DNA from: Isochrysis galbana
Taxonomy: Eukaryota; Haptophyta; Isochrysidales; Isochrysidaceae
Direction: 5' to 3'
NCBI GenBank assembly: GCA_018136815.1
Contig: CM030940.1
Location: 1,853,601 to 1,917,600, forward strand
Length of the DNA stretch: 64,000 nt
The notes beneath the pieces were generated by a model. The model ran no database searches. It worked only from the letters and a program-made list of their open reading frames with translations, and was not told where the DNA came from. Shown here piece by piece: positions 18,801 through 29,579 of this stretch (the first letter of the stretch is position 1; each line of letters starts with the position of its first letter). A program made the position numbers and the translations under genes.

Positions 18801-21800
18801 TCTTTCTCGATGAGCAGCTCCTCAACCTGAGCCCCAGAAAGCTCTAAGCCATCCGAGGCGCGAGGCAGTGGAGCCTCGTCTACCTTCCTGAGCTCACCCT
18901 CCAGCTCGCGCAGACCGGACGCTTGGAGCTGGTAAAGGCGTTCGTTCAGCTTCTCGATTTCGGCCGCGTTGGCCGCTTTTTCGGTGCGCAGAGCCTCTCT
19001 ACTCGCCTCGAGCATCGCACGCAGCTTCGCTGACATCTCCTCTTGCTTGCGCACTTTGATGTGCAGCCCGTCGATTGTCTCCTGCGCAATGGCGCTGAGG
19101 CGTGCTTGTCGTGCGCCCGCGCCCGCTGCCGCTGCGAGAGCTGCCTCGGCCGCTCCTGCGCCCCCCTCAGCCGCTGCGCGGGCGTCCGCAGTGTGCGCTG
19201 CGTGTAGCTCGGCGATGAGTGCCTCCTTGCGGGCAACCACCTCGCCTTCCGCGGCAAGCTCGGCGCGTGCCTCCGCTAGCTCAGCCCGTACGGCGGCAAG
19301 GTCGGACCGCAGCAGGCCCAACTCGGACTCCTTTGCCGTCAGCTGTGTCTGAAGCTCGAGAACAACGGCACGGGCTACCATGCCACCGGCGCCATCCCTT
19401 GTATCAACGGCAGGCCCCCCTGGCCAATCGCCAGAGGGGAGTGTCACGTCGCGGGGTTGCGGCGCGTCGGGCTTGGCAGGCGTAGTGATCTGTGATGTGG
19501 GTGCCGCTTTTGCGGCGGGCGTCTCCGAGGCAGGCTGCGCGTCGACTGCTGCTGCGGTCGGCCCCCGCCGCAGCGTGACGGCATCGAGCTGCGCCTGCGT
19601 TAGTTGCGATCGTACGGCGGCGAGTTCTGTCTTGAGTTCCCCCTCGCGGGCGGCCGCCTCCCGCTCCTTGAGCCTTGCCTGTTCCTGCACTCGCACGAGG
19701 GCCTCTTCGGCCGCCTCTCGCGCAACCGTCGCCTCGCGCGCTGTCGCCGCCTCGCGCGCAATGGACGTTTCAAGTGCAGCTACCTGCCGGCGGAGCCGGA
19801 GTTCGGCCACCTTGTGCTGCGTTTTCTCCTCGGAGAGCTGAGCCAATGAGACGCGGGCGGCGACCATGGCCTCGTAGTCGCCACTGCTGGTGACATCTGC
19901 ACTTGGCTGCGCTTCCCCGATAAGCGTCGCAAGCAAGGCGCGTTGATCCTCATCTCGCGCTGCCGCGGCCGCAAGCTCGGCGTAAAGCTTCTCCCGCTCC
20001 CGTTCCGCCTCGTTTGCCCGGTCGACTGCGGCGGCAGCGCGGGCAGCATGCTCATTGATCTTGGCCGTGGCTGCTTCCAGCTGCGATAGCGGCACATGCG
20101 TCGCCACCTCCGTACGCACCTCCGAAAGCCGGCGTGAGTGTTCCGACTGCTCGGACGCAAGGCGCGCGGTGGCGTCCGCCACGGCGACAGTGCGGGCGTC
20201 GAGCTGTAGGTGGGCTCGGTGGAGGGCCGCCTGCGTGTGGTATAGCTTTGCCCGCGCCGCTGCCTCCTTGCGTCTCGCCTCGCCCTCGGCGCGGCGCGCC
20301 ACCATCACCTCCCACTGCATGCGGCCTAGCTCGACGCCCTCATCACTTGCCTCGGCCAGCTGGAGCGCTGCCGCCCGCAGCGCGGCGTTCTCCGCCTCAT
20401 CGGCCTCGAGCCGCGCAGCGAGCTCGGTAGCCTGTGCCACCGCCACTTGCTCCATCTCGCGTGCGCGGTCGAGCTCCGCCCGCGCGACGGAGAGCTCAAA
20501 CTCGAGCGAGTGGCTGCCTGCCTCGAGCGACCGCACGCCTTCCGCTGGACCACCACCGCCGCTCGCCTCGCGCCGCGCGGCCGCGAGCTCGCGTTGGCTG
20601 GCTGCTAGCTCCTCTTCCGCCGCGAGGAGGGCGGTACGCATCTCACCCACGGGCGCTTCGACGGCCTGCAGCCGCTCCGTCAGTACTTGGCGCGCTCGCT
20701 GCGCGTCGGCAAGGACGCGTTCAGCCGCCTCGGCGCGAGAGATGGCCGCTGCTTGGGAAATCTCGAGGGCAGCCACGCGCGCCTCCAGCTCTAGCTGAGC
20801 GCGCGCAGCAGCCGCGCTACTGCGCGAGGGCGTCGCGCTAGCAGCGGCGGCAGTCTGCGGTTGAGGTTTCTGTTGTAGCTGTTGCAACGCGGCATGCGCG
20901 GCGGCGGCGGCCTCAGCGGCCGAGTGTGCATTGGCTTGCGAGACCGTGAGCTGCTCTCTTAGCAGCGCCGCCTCGGCGCGTAGCGCGACCGCCTCATGCT
21001 CCGCGCCGGCACAACGCGCGGCCTGGTCGACCGCCGAGCGGTATGCGCGCTGCAGCGCCTCGTGGCTCGACCTTTCGGCCTCGAGCTCCTCCCGAGGGGC
21101 CGAGCCCACTAGCTTGCGCGTCGCCTCACCTAGACGGGCCTCAAGCTCGCGACGGGCTCGCTCGAGCCGGGCGCCTCGCGCCGCTGCCTCCGCCGCCGCC
21201 TGCCGCGCCTCCTCTGCCGCCGCTTGCTGGCCCTTCCTTAAGCCCTCAAGCTCGGAGGCTTGCGCAGCAGCGGTACGTGAAAGCACGAGCTCGCGAACTC
21301 GCAAGGCAGTCAGGCGGCGCCCCATGCTCGCGATGGCCGCCTGTGCTTCGTCGCCCGACATTTCGAGCGCGGTGGCCATCGCGCTCCACGAGTCGATGCG
21401 NNNNNNNNNNNNNNNNNNNNNNNNNNNNNNNNNNNNNNNNNNNNNNNNNNNNNNNNNNNNNNNNNNNNNNNNNNNNNNNNNNNNNNNNNNNNNNNNNNNN
21501 CACGCGATCTTCCGCCGCCTGTGCCTCGGCGCGCCCAGCACGCGCCTCGGCGCGCCGCAATTGGGTTGAGAGCTCCTTGAGCTGGCGCACGTGCGTTGCG
21601 TACAGGATCGACTGTTGCTCTTCGAGGCGCTTGTAAGTTGACGAGTATCCGCGCGCCTCGCGGGACATGGCCTCACATTCCTGTTGTGGACAGAGCGTGG
21701 TCGCGTTGGGTTCGAGTGCGCATGCAATGGGCCGTGCGTCATGAAACAGGGCGGCGCTCTGCTCGCCCACTCGGGGCATGGCGTGTCGTTGGCCGCCCCT

Positions 21801-24800
21801 ATCCACGTGCCCGAGAGCGGGTACGCGGAAAAGTTGCGCGTCGCACCTGTTCCCGCATTGCAATCGTGGCCATTGCCTCGAGCAGCTGCGCAGAGAGCGC
21901 GGCGAGCAAAAGCTCGGCTGGCGCATCGCTCGCCTCAATCTCCGCGGGCAACGCTACCGCCTCGGCCTGGCTGCGTGCGTCACCCAGCCCCTGCAAGCTG
22001 CGCAGCCGCGCCGCAGAACGCTGCGCCTCGGCCTCTACTCGCTGCACTGCGGTCGTAGTCGCCGGTGCGATTGCCGCGGCCGGCGCAGGGTGCACGCGGT
22101 GCGCCGCAGCCGGCCGTCGACCTGCTGCTGCCGCGGCCGCGGCGGTCGCAGCATCCACAGGCGGCGGTGGCGGCGCCGAATCGATCTCATTCAGGCGGGT
22201 CGCCAGGCGCGACGAGAGCGTCGCTGCGCGGGCGGCCGCCGCGGCCGCCGCCTCCGCCGACTTTTGGGTTGCGAGCGAGATGGCGGCCGTGGGCGGAGGC
22301 GCGCGTCCCGGCGCCGCACCTCGCGGCGTGGACGCGGGCGCTCCCGGCGCACCGTCAGCCCTTGCGATGGCCTCGGCCTGGAGCGAGTGCGAGAGGGATC
22401 GCAGCCCGGAGCTGACCTCCTCGATGAGCTCGCGCATCGCCGCTGCCTGCGCTGCCCCTCCCGTCTGCGCCGCCGCCAGAAGCGCGACGCGCGCTTCAAG
22501 CTCCTGCTTGTCGGTGGCTAGCGAGACGCGCGCGCGCTCGGCGGAGCGCCGCTTCCCCTCGGACTCGGCTAGCTGGGTGGAGATCTCCGCCAGCTCAGCC
22601 TGTAGCGAGGCGGCGCGGTCCCGCAGCGCCGCTCCGCTGAGCGAGTTCAGATCTGACGCCGCGAGGGCGGCAGCGCGCGCTGCGGACGTGTCGGCAGCGC
22701 TGCCCTCGCCTGTCGCCACTGAGGGTGCCGGGCGGAGCATCCGCTTTGGCCCGATGCGCTCGCCCTCAAAGTCAGGGTCCTCATGAAGCCCAGCATGCAT
22801 CTCCTCGAGTGCAGTGAGCTTTTCGACTGTCATCTCGAGAATGGCGGCGCGTTCGCCGCGGCCGAGCGCCTTTACACGGAGCTGCTTCTTGAGGCGGAGG
22901 CGCTCCTCCTCTAGCTCCTCAACCTCGGCCTCCAGCGCCATGTTGGCGGCGCGTAGCTTCTCCATCTCTACTTGTGATCGCAGGCGCAGCTTGGTCAGAT
23001 CAATGCCGGTCGGCGAGTCGCCGGTGCCGCCCGTGTCACCGCCGCCCTCGGCGCCGGGCGCGCCAATACCGGCGCGCTCCCTCAACCAGGCGACCTCCTC
23101 GGCCAAGTCCTGCAGCTGGCTCTCTCTCGCATTGCGCTCGCGCGTCATCCGGGCCACCTCGTCGTCGCGGGCCTGCAGCGTGTTGCGCAGCCGCTCCGTC
23201 TCCTGTACCGCCTCGCGCAGCCCGAACACGCCGACCTCGTACTCGCTCATACGCGCGCGCAGCTCGACGATGACATCCTCGCGCTGCGCGAGCTTCTCGC
23301 CCAGTGCTGCCTCACGCGCCTTCTGGCGGGCGAGCTCCGCCTTGCCCTCCTCGATCCGGGCGAGGGCGCGGTCGAGCTCAGCGCGGGAGCGCGCACGCTC
23401 CGCGGCCAGCTGCTCGGCGGCGGCGGCCTCGGCTGAGGTGATCCGCGACGCCGCGCGCGCCTCGGCCTCGCGTACTTCGCCCGCCTCGCCGCGGGCGGTG
23501 CGTGCGTCCGCGATTGCATCATCTAGCCGGCGCTGCATCTCCTCGAGCGCCTCGCGCATTGCCACCACCTGCACGTGGGGCGAGCGAGCAGCAGGAAGGG
23601 TGGGGGACTCGGCTACGTGGCCCAGCCTCGAGCCGGAGGCCGTGGAGGCGCCGCTGAATATGATGCGGCCGTACCTGTCGACCCTCGTTGAGAGCCTCCA
23701 CCCGCGTCTCGAGCTCACTGATCTTGGAGTCGCGTTCTTCGATCGTGCGACCGCGCAAGCGCACCTGCGACGCCAGCCGGCGGGCGCCCTCATGTGATGC
23801 GACGGCGACGGCGGCTCGCTCCGTCCCCTTGACCACAGGCTCGATCGGGCACCGGCGAGGCGGCCGCACCTCTCTCTTGAGCTCCGCAATCGTCGCCTCG
23901 TACTCCTTGGCCATCGCATCTTGTTCAGCCTCCTCCTCTGCCAGCTCAGCCTCGAGCCCGTCGACCTGAGTATACGCGCCGCGCGGCCGCGGCTCAGCCA
24001 GACTGTCCCAGCCCCCAAATGCGCCGGGCGGCCGCTCCGTCGGACACGTTACGGGCTCGCCACTCGTGCTGCGTGCAGCACCTTGGCAAGCGCGTCGGCC
24101 TCGGCCGCCTCAGCCTTGGACAGCTGGTTCTCCAACGAGTCAACCAGCCTGGCGCGCTCGGCAGCCGCCTCCTTCTCCTCCTCCAGCTCAGCCATCACGT
24201 CTTCGAGGTTCTCGACCATCTCCTTGAGCTCCGCATCGCGAGCCGCGAGCTGGTCGGCCTGCTTGCACGGAAGGGGAGCAGGCGGTGCGAGAGCGCGTGC
24301 GAGCGAGGCCTCACGCGTGCGTGCGCCGGCGCAGCGTGTGTTCGGCCGCGCACCAGCTTTGACCGCTCCTCCTCCAGGTTGTTGATCTCGCGTGTCTTCT
24401 GCCGGAGGCCCTTCTTCGCCTCACGGTTGCGCTCTTCGCGCGCGGCGACGCTCTCGGCCGTGTTGTCGAGCTGGAGGCGATAGGAGCGGATCTGCTCGCG
24501 CATCTGCGCGAGGTCCTCCTCCATCTGCCGCTTCTCATCCTTGTCCTCCCTGTGGCGCACACGCTCGTTCTCGAGCAGCTTGCGCAGCTCCTCCTCCCTG
24601 TCCTCCCTCCTTTGCACGTCCTTGAGCAGGTCCTTGTTGCGCACCTTGAGATCGTTGATCTCCTCCTGGAGCTGCGTGTTGCGCATGCGCAGCTTCTGAG
24701 CGTCCGCTCCCGCCTCCCCCCGCCCGCCGGGCCGTGGTCCTCCCCCCGCCTCCGCCGCATCGAGAGCCTCCTGCAGCTCTGCGACCTCCTCTTTCCTTTC

Positions 24801-25157
24801 GGCCAGCTCATCTCTCGCCAGCCTCAGCTGCTCACTCAGGTCCCTCAGCCGTCTCTCCTCGTCCTCGCTGCGCTTGGCCCTCTCGAGACGTTTGTTGAGA
24901 CGCCTCACCTCCGCGTCGCGCTGCGTCTGAAGGCCCCTCGCCACCGTCTGGGCCAAAAGGAGAGCGTCTTTGTAGTGCTGGGGGAGAGAAGAGAGGGAAG
25001 AATGTGGCTCTCGCTCGAGATCGAGCGCGAGGAGCGAGGAGAGAGGGGCCTGGAGATCGTCCGAGAGGCCCACGGGGTCTTCTCCTTCGTCTATCGCCTT
25101 TCGTAGCTCTGCGGCTTCCTCTGCGAGCTTCGCCCAGCCTGGAGGGGCGTCCGTCAT
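15812..25157 (-). CDS. CEP290: CEP290, ciliary transition-zone coiled-coil protein
   Basis: A giant coiled-coil protein; CEP290 links axoneme to membrane in the ciliary transition zone. Exons on the minus strand, all in frame with GT-AG introns: 25157-24354, 24258-24082, 23965-23675, 23568-21847, 21680-18632 (with the N gap), 18487-16685, 16552-16001 and 15886-15812. The total is about 2790 aa plus the gap; vertebrate CEP290 has about 2480. Family landmarks appear in the correct order. YEVGVFGLREAV, WLRERAGI, IDLTKLR and LEEERLRLKKQLR are in exon 4. EEQQSILY is in exon 5, before the gap, and VPLSQLEAATAKINE follows later in the same exon. The C-terminal PEFFDE|VEDLKFNYAQ spans the last intron and corresponds to the vertebrate end. 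Start: ATG followed by TDAPPGWAKLAEEAAELRK. A pyrimidine-rich heptamer array (coding sense) lies upstream. Confidence 0.92.
21401..21500. other. Assembly gap (100 N) inside CEP290 exon 5
   Basis: The coding frame is complete up to 21501 on one side and resumes on a codon boundary at 21400 on the other, so the missing length must be a multiple of three. One hundred is therefore a placeholder. Comparison with the vertebrate protein around EDRV and RIDSWSAM suggests that only a few codons may be missing. Confidence 0.9.
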
Positions 25158-25272
25158 GGGAGAGGAAGGGCCGGGGAGGAAGGGGGGGAGGGGAGAGAGA
25201 GGGACCGGGCTGTCGCTCGGCGAGTCCTTGTCTGTCCAAGATGGGCAGGGTGGGGAGGATGGGCGAGGGAAC

Positions 25273-25303
<31 letters not shown>

Positions 25304-25348
25304 CTGGGGACCCTCTCGAGGAAGTCTAATAATGGGGACGCGAAAGAG

Positions 25349-25585
25349 AGAAGAGAGAGAGAAGAGAGAAGAGAGAAGAGAGAAGAGAGAAGAGAGAAGA
25401 GAGAAGAGAGAAGAGAGAAGAGAGAAGAGAGAAGAGAGAAGAGAGAAGAGAGAAGAGAGAAGAGAGAAGAGAGAAGAGAGAAGAGAGAAGAGAGAAGAGA
25501 GAAGAGAGAAGAGAGAAGAGAGAAGAGAGAAGAGAGAAGAGAGAAGAGAGAAGAGAGAAGAGAGAAGAGAGAAGAGAGAAGAGAA
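25349..25585. repeat. Heptanucleotide array (GAGAGAA)n
   Basis: About 34 nearly perfect copies of a 7-bp purine unit, about 190 bp upstream of the CEP290 start codon. On the coding strand it reads as a pyrimidine array (TTCTCTC). From 25590 to 25790 further C/T-rich simple sequence follows. Confidence 0.95.
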
Positions 25586-25799
25586 ATAGAGGAGACTCCG
25601 CGCCAAGGGAAGAGTGAAGACTCTCTCACTCCCTTCTTCCTCAATCTCTCTCTCTCCCCCCCTCTCGCTCTTTCTTCTCTCTCTGTCCCTCTCTCTTTCT
25701 CTCTTCCCCCCCCCCCTCCCTCCCCCCCGCTCTCTCCCTCTCTCTCTCCCTCTCTCTCCTCTGTGAGGGTCCCTCTGCGCCGCGCCAACTGGTTTGGGC

Positions 25800-26729
25800 G
25801 GGTAAGCCTCGCGCAACGAATACCACCTGGCGGTATTTTTTGTGGCAACAATAGTAGTTAGTCTTAGTTACTCGTCCCTTCCCCCGAGCAGCACCCACGA
25901 CAACAGATACAAGTCCGCCCGGTAGAAGTGCGGGCGGTATGGTGCAAGGGTGGGGCGCGCCAGTGGTCAGGCTCCCCGAGCCCCCACGCTACCTTGCGGC
26001 CGCTGGAGGCGCTTTGCGAGGCGGTGCGGCTGGTGAAGGATCAATCGGGTGTGTATCCTTCCCGCCCGCGCTCGCGCAAAGTCCGCCATCCCGCGCACGC
26101 ATCCAGCTGGAGTGGGGCGGCGGCTGACGAGCGCTGCGGCTGGGCCGTCTGGGGTGCGCAGGAGGGTCTGGGGGCGAATGGGTTGGCGCGGGAACCGAAG
26201 AGACGTGCGGGCTGCGCAGGCGCAGGCGGCTTGCCTTCATTGGTCAGTCTCCTTTCCCTCAGGGTTTCTTCCCCTCCCTGTGGGGACTCTCACCCTACCA
26301 TTCCCTCAGGGTTTCTTCCCCTCCCTGTGGGGACTCTCACCCTACCATGAGCCCCCCCGCGAGCACAGGAGGGCGAGGGCGCGGAGATAGGGGGCGAGGA
26401 CGCGGGGGGCTTGGCTCGGCATGAGGGCGCGCCCCGAGAGGGCCTGGTAGACGCCCACGCCGAGCACGGCGTAGCCCGTCCCCTTGTACAAGCGTGCCGC
26501 GCACAACCGCGCCGGAGGAGCTCCCCTTATCTCCGTTTCCTCGATCGACTTCCAGCCCACCAGCACCTCTATCATCGAGGCGCGCGTGCTTGCCTCCACA
26601 AGCACTTCGCCCTCGCCCCACTAGCCCCGAGAAAATCCGGGCCCCTCCCCCCCAAAATAGTGGCCGTGAATACAACAAACCAACAAACAAATGGCGGGCT
26701 TGGTGGAACAACTCTCGAAGCAAATCGAT
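25800..26729. other. Intergenic, with a 47-bp tandem duplication
   Basis: The unit TTCCCTCAGGGTTTCTTC...ACCCTACCA occurs twice head to tail (about 26253-26347). On the minus strand each unit contains GGTGAGAG and CCCACAGG, which look like splice donor and acceptor cores. A minus-strand frame at 26342-26605 (GYAVLGVGVYQALSGRAL) might be an exon of an unrecognised gene. Confidence 0.35.
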
Positions 26730-26960
26730 AGTCATAAGATTATTATAAATAATAGCAGAGAAGTTATATAAAGTTATATGATGAAATGATTAAGAAATTA
26801 GAGCATGTGAAATTGGCTTCTAATGTGTTTGACGATTGGACGATGATCGATTCGGATGTTAAACAATTAGAACAAAAAAGGGCAGTATATTGAAAAGATC
26901 CATCTAGCGAGTGTTGCAATCGACCAACTCAGAAGACAAATTTCGACGACGACTACCACC
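26730..26960. other. AT-rich patch with foreign-looking composition
   Basis: About 230 bp of strikingly low GC content inside GC-rich DNA. One plus-strand frame reads KLYDEMIKKLEHVKLASN and continues through VFDDWTMIDSDV before a stop (TGA near 26892). This codon use is unlike every other gene here. It could be a decayed insert of organellar or other foreign origin. No family was recognised. Confidence 0.35.
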
Positions 26961-27147
26961 AGAAGGAATCGGTAAAGGAGTAGCGAAGCGGCGCGCGGCC
27001 TCTCACTGGGGGTCGCGCACCCCGACCCAGTCGCCGCCCGTGCGGTCCCAGGGGAGCGAGGATTGGACAACTTCCGAAGCCTCATCAGATACCTCTGACT
27101 GTACTTTTCTACTCATCCGAATCCCAACCCAGATAGACTCCCTCCAG

Positions 27148-27335
27148 GCGCTCCCCAGGAGCTCCCCAGGAGCTCCCCAGGCGCTCCCCAGGCGCTCCCC
27201 AGGAGCTTCCCAGGCGCTCCCCGGCGCTCTCCCGGCGCTCCCCAGGCGTTTCCCCGGCGCTCCCCCGGCGCTCCCCCGGCGCTCCCCCGGCGCTCCCCCG
27301 GCGCTCCCCAGGCGCTCCCCAGGCGCTCCCTGGCA
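27148..27335. repeat. Minisatellite, unit about 11 bp (AGGCGCTCCCC)
   Basis: Tandem variants of AGGCGCTCCCC and AGGAGCTCCCC, about 16 copies, changing to CGGCGCTCCCC in the second half. No coding role is apparent. Confidence 0.85.
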
Positions 27336-27755
27336 GGGGGGGGGAGGGGTTTGGCGGCGCGCGCGCTCGTAGTTGGCAAGTGGCAACGGGGGCGAGTCGC
27401 GAGTCGCGAGCGGCGAGCGAAAGAGATAAAGAGATATGGAGAAAAGGAAAACAAAAAGAGAAAAGGGAAAAAAGCCTACTGTATTTGAGGACTGTATTTC
27501 ACTGTATTTGTACGAAGGCCAAATACAGACTGTATATTTACTGTATTTGCCACTCTCCCCCATTGTATTTCCCAACAAGGATTATGGCTATGGCTATGGC
27601 ACGGAGCCGCGCCGCCGCGCTGTGAGGGGCCTGGATGGGAAATACGGTGCTGGGCCCCCCAAATACAGCCAAATACATATGTATTTGGCCTCCAGCCACA
27701 TACATTTCAAATACATTCGAGGCCTACAACTACAACCCAGGCCGCGCTTCAAATA

Positions 27756-29374
27756 CGGATAAAGGTACCTCGCTTTTAAGGACGAGTCCTTAAAGTAAGG
27801 ACAAACTTCGCTAGGTGAGAGCGCGAGCACAAAGTGCTTGTTTTGCCGAAACCTTGCTTGGCTTGTTGGTTACCTCATGTATATCCTCTTTTAATGTTCC
27901 CATGGCTCTAAGGCACCATTCCCTCAGCAATACCAAGTTTTGTGACATATAAAACAACTGAGCGTTAGTACCACTACTCCCACTAGCCCGGTACTATCAC
28001 GACACCCCTCAGCGCACTTGCCCGCACGCCTTGAAGTGATGGCACAGACACATACACCAATGCATCCCTTCAAATCTCCCCCCTCGCAAACCCCCGGCTC
28101 CCATTATAACTCCCCACAAGTTACAATGAGGGTAAACCCATTGAGGCGGACCGGTCGACGCCGGCCGACTCTCCGGGAAAAAACACCGGGGGGGGGGGGG
28201 GGGGACCTCTCGTCGTGAAGCAGAACGGCCCTTACAGCTCGCGCCGCGAGCAGTCCTCGAAGAAATAAATGACTGCCCCCCCCGATACCTGCCACAGGGA
28301 CGTCTTGAGCCACTCCCTTCTTCTCGCCCCTCCTGTCGCCAGCCGCCCCCCTTCGCCCGTTTGCTAACGCAAACGGGGCCCGTTTCTGACCGCACTCCAT
28401 CGGGGGGGGCGCAAATTCCCCCCTCTCCCTCTCTCCTCTCTCCATTCTCCTCCGCCCCTCTCCCTGCGGCGCGTCGCCATGCGGCGCGCCACGGCCTGCT
28501 CTCAGAGGGCCTTTGGGGGCTCCCAGAGGGCCAGCAAGGGCAGCTCAGGGGGCAGTGGAGGCTGGGGCTCAGCCCCTGGCCCCCCCTGCCTCTCCCACGC
28601 TTGCCACGCTGGCCATTGGAGCCTCCCAGTGGCCTCTGTATGCCTGGCGACCAGGGGAGGGGGGGGGAGTCAGCTCGAGGGCAGGCCCATGCTGGGCGTG
28701 GGAGTGCGAGTCTCGGCCCGCGCCCACTAGGGGTCTGGGCCAGAGTGTTGATTGCCCAGCCCCTGCCAAAGGGCAGGGGCTGGGGTTGATTGTACGGGCC
28801 CACCCCGGGGGGTGTCCGCGATGGAGAGGGGGGGGCGCGAGGCCCCCATTGACCCCCACTTATAAAAGTAGGTTGGAAGTTTTGTGACATACTTCACGGG
28901 GCGTCGGGTCAAATACACAGTTTGTCCTTGAAATGAAAGAGGTGGCTGATACCCCCATTGGAAAGCTCTTCCACCCATGGTTCCCAAGAGATGAAATGTT
29001 GCTTTGATTGCCCTCTTTGAGACCTTAAGTGACGACGAAGCGTGATTTTGCCATCCAACGGCCCAATTTGTCAACATACGGCTCAAAAGGGCTAAAAAAA
29101 CTCCTCCCGCGTGAGCGAATCGTCCGAGTGCAGCACCGCATGCTGAACGTGGCAGCAAAAGTGAACGAAGACAAGCTCTGCAGAGCTAGTTGGTCATGGG
29201 GAGAGCTTAGTAAGAGCTTAGGTTGAATGGGAGGTAATGATGATTTGCTTCAGGGGGTGGGATGTCTCAAAAGCTCACTCTAAGGCACATCAAAGGCATT
29301 GAAGGCCAGAGTCCTTAGATTTCATGGATTTTTAAGGACACCGTCGTTAGTTTAAGGACAGAACCTTCTAACCG
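27756..29374. mobile_element. DNA transposon with 4-bp target duplication (AAGGAC family)
   Basis: The left end CGGATAAAGGTACC and the right end (reverse complement CGGTTAGAAGGTTC) are inverted repeats, with AAGGAC words inside both (27774-27805 and 29315-29360). The flanks are AATA at 27752-27755 and 29375-29378. Removing the element rejoins the host word AAATACAGCC, which is exactly the repeated word of the surrounding transposon; this confirms the boundaries. A second family member lies at 51272-51938. The superfamily is unknown; a 4-bp duplication argues against hAT. Confidence 0.75.
27950..28876. mobile_element. 927-bp retroposon-like element with 15-bp target duplication
   Basis: The 15-mer AAGTTTTGTGACATA occurs exactly at 27935-27949 and 28877-28891, bracketing this segment. 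Duplications of that length are typical of target-primed (LINE/SINE-type) insertion. Three modules can be recognised by their separate copies elsewhere. They are about 27962-28290 (also 33.59-33.93 kb), 28300-28600 (also 35.48-35.79 kb and 70-195) and 28636-28871 (also 43.13-43.38 kb). No protein frame with a recognisable domain is present. The last module contains the hairpin AGCCCCTGCCAAAGGGCAGG and ends in CCCCCACTTATAAAAGTAG. Confidence 0.75.
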
Positions 29375-29403
29375 AATACAGCCAAATACAGATGTATTTG
29401 GCC

Positions 29404-29519
29404 CCTACATGTGAAAGACAGGAACAGTGTTTTTCTTCTTTCTTCGGAGGCCCAAAACCAAAACATATAAAATGTTTTTGCTGTTTTATTCCTAAGTTTG
29501 ACTGTGTTTCACATGTAGG
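29404..29519. mobile_element. 116-bp miniature hAT-like element (GAAACAC family)
   Basis: Perfect 8-bp duplications ATTTGGCC lie at 29396-29403 and 29520-29527. The ends CCTACATGTGAAAGACAG and CTGTGTTTCACATGTAGG are inverted repeats matching the family of the 515-bp element at 7791-8305. The related sequence near 27.66-27.70 kb (CATATGTATTTGGCCTCCAG) shows the site without the insertion. Confidence 0.92.
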
Positions 29520-29579
29520 ATTTGGCCTCTGGCCAAATAAGGTAAATACGTAGTATATATGTAGTATTTCCCATCTAGG

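Larger units (their letters stand above)
27630..29579. mobile_element. hAT-like DNA transposon (AAATACA family), outer element of a nest
   Basis: Perfect 8-bp duplications GTGAGGGG flank it at 27622-27629 and 29580-29587. The left end CCTGGATGGGAAATAC mirrors the right end, which in reverse complement reads CCTAGATGGGAAATAC. AAATACA/TGTATTT words are dense inside both ends (27644-27756 and 29375-29575). The 1950-bp span is mostly later insertions: 27756-29374, 27950-28876 and 29404-29519. Without them only about 215 bp of this element remain. A cluster of the same word at 27480-27580 suggests a second, degraded copy next to it. Confidence 0.88.

Noticed and set aside
20055-20798. 247-codon plus-strand frame
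   Set aside because: Antisense of CEP290 exon 5, same reason.
25004-25861. Arg/Glu repeat frame over the GAGAGAA array
   Set aside because: Simple-sequence translation, overlapping the CEP290 start on the other strand.
27113-27454. Frame of repeating Ala-Pro-Gly-Glu-Arg/Ser-Gly
   Set aside because: Translation of the 11-bp minisatellite.
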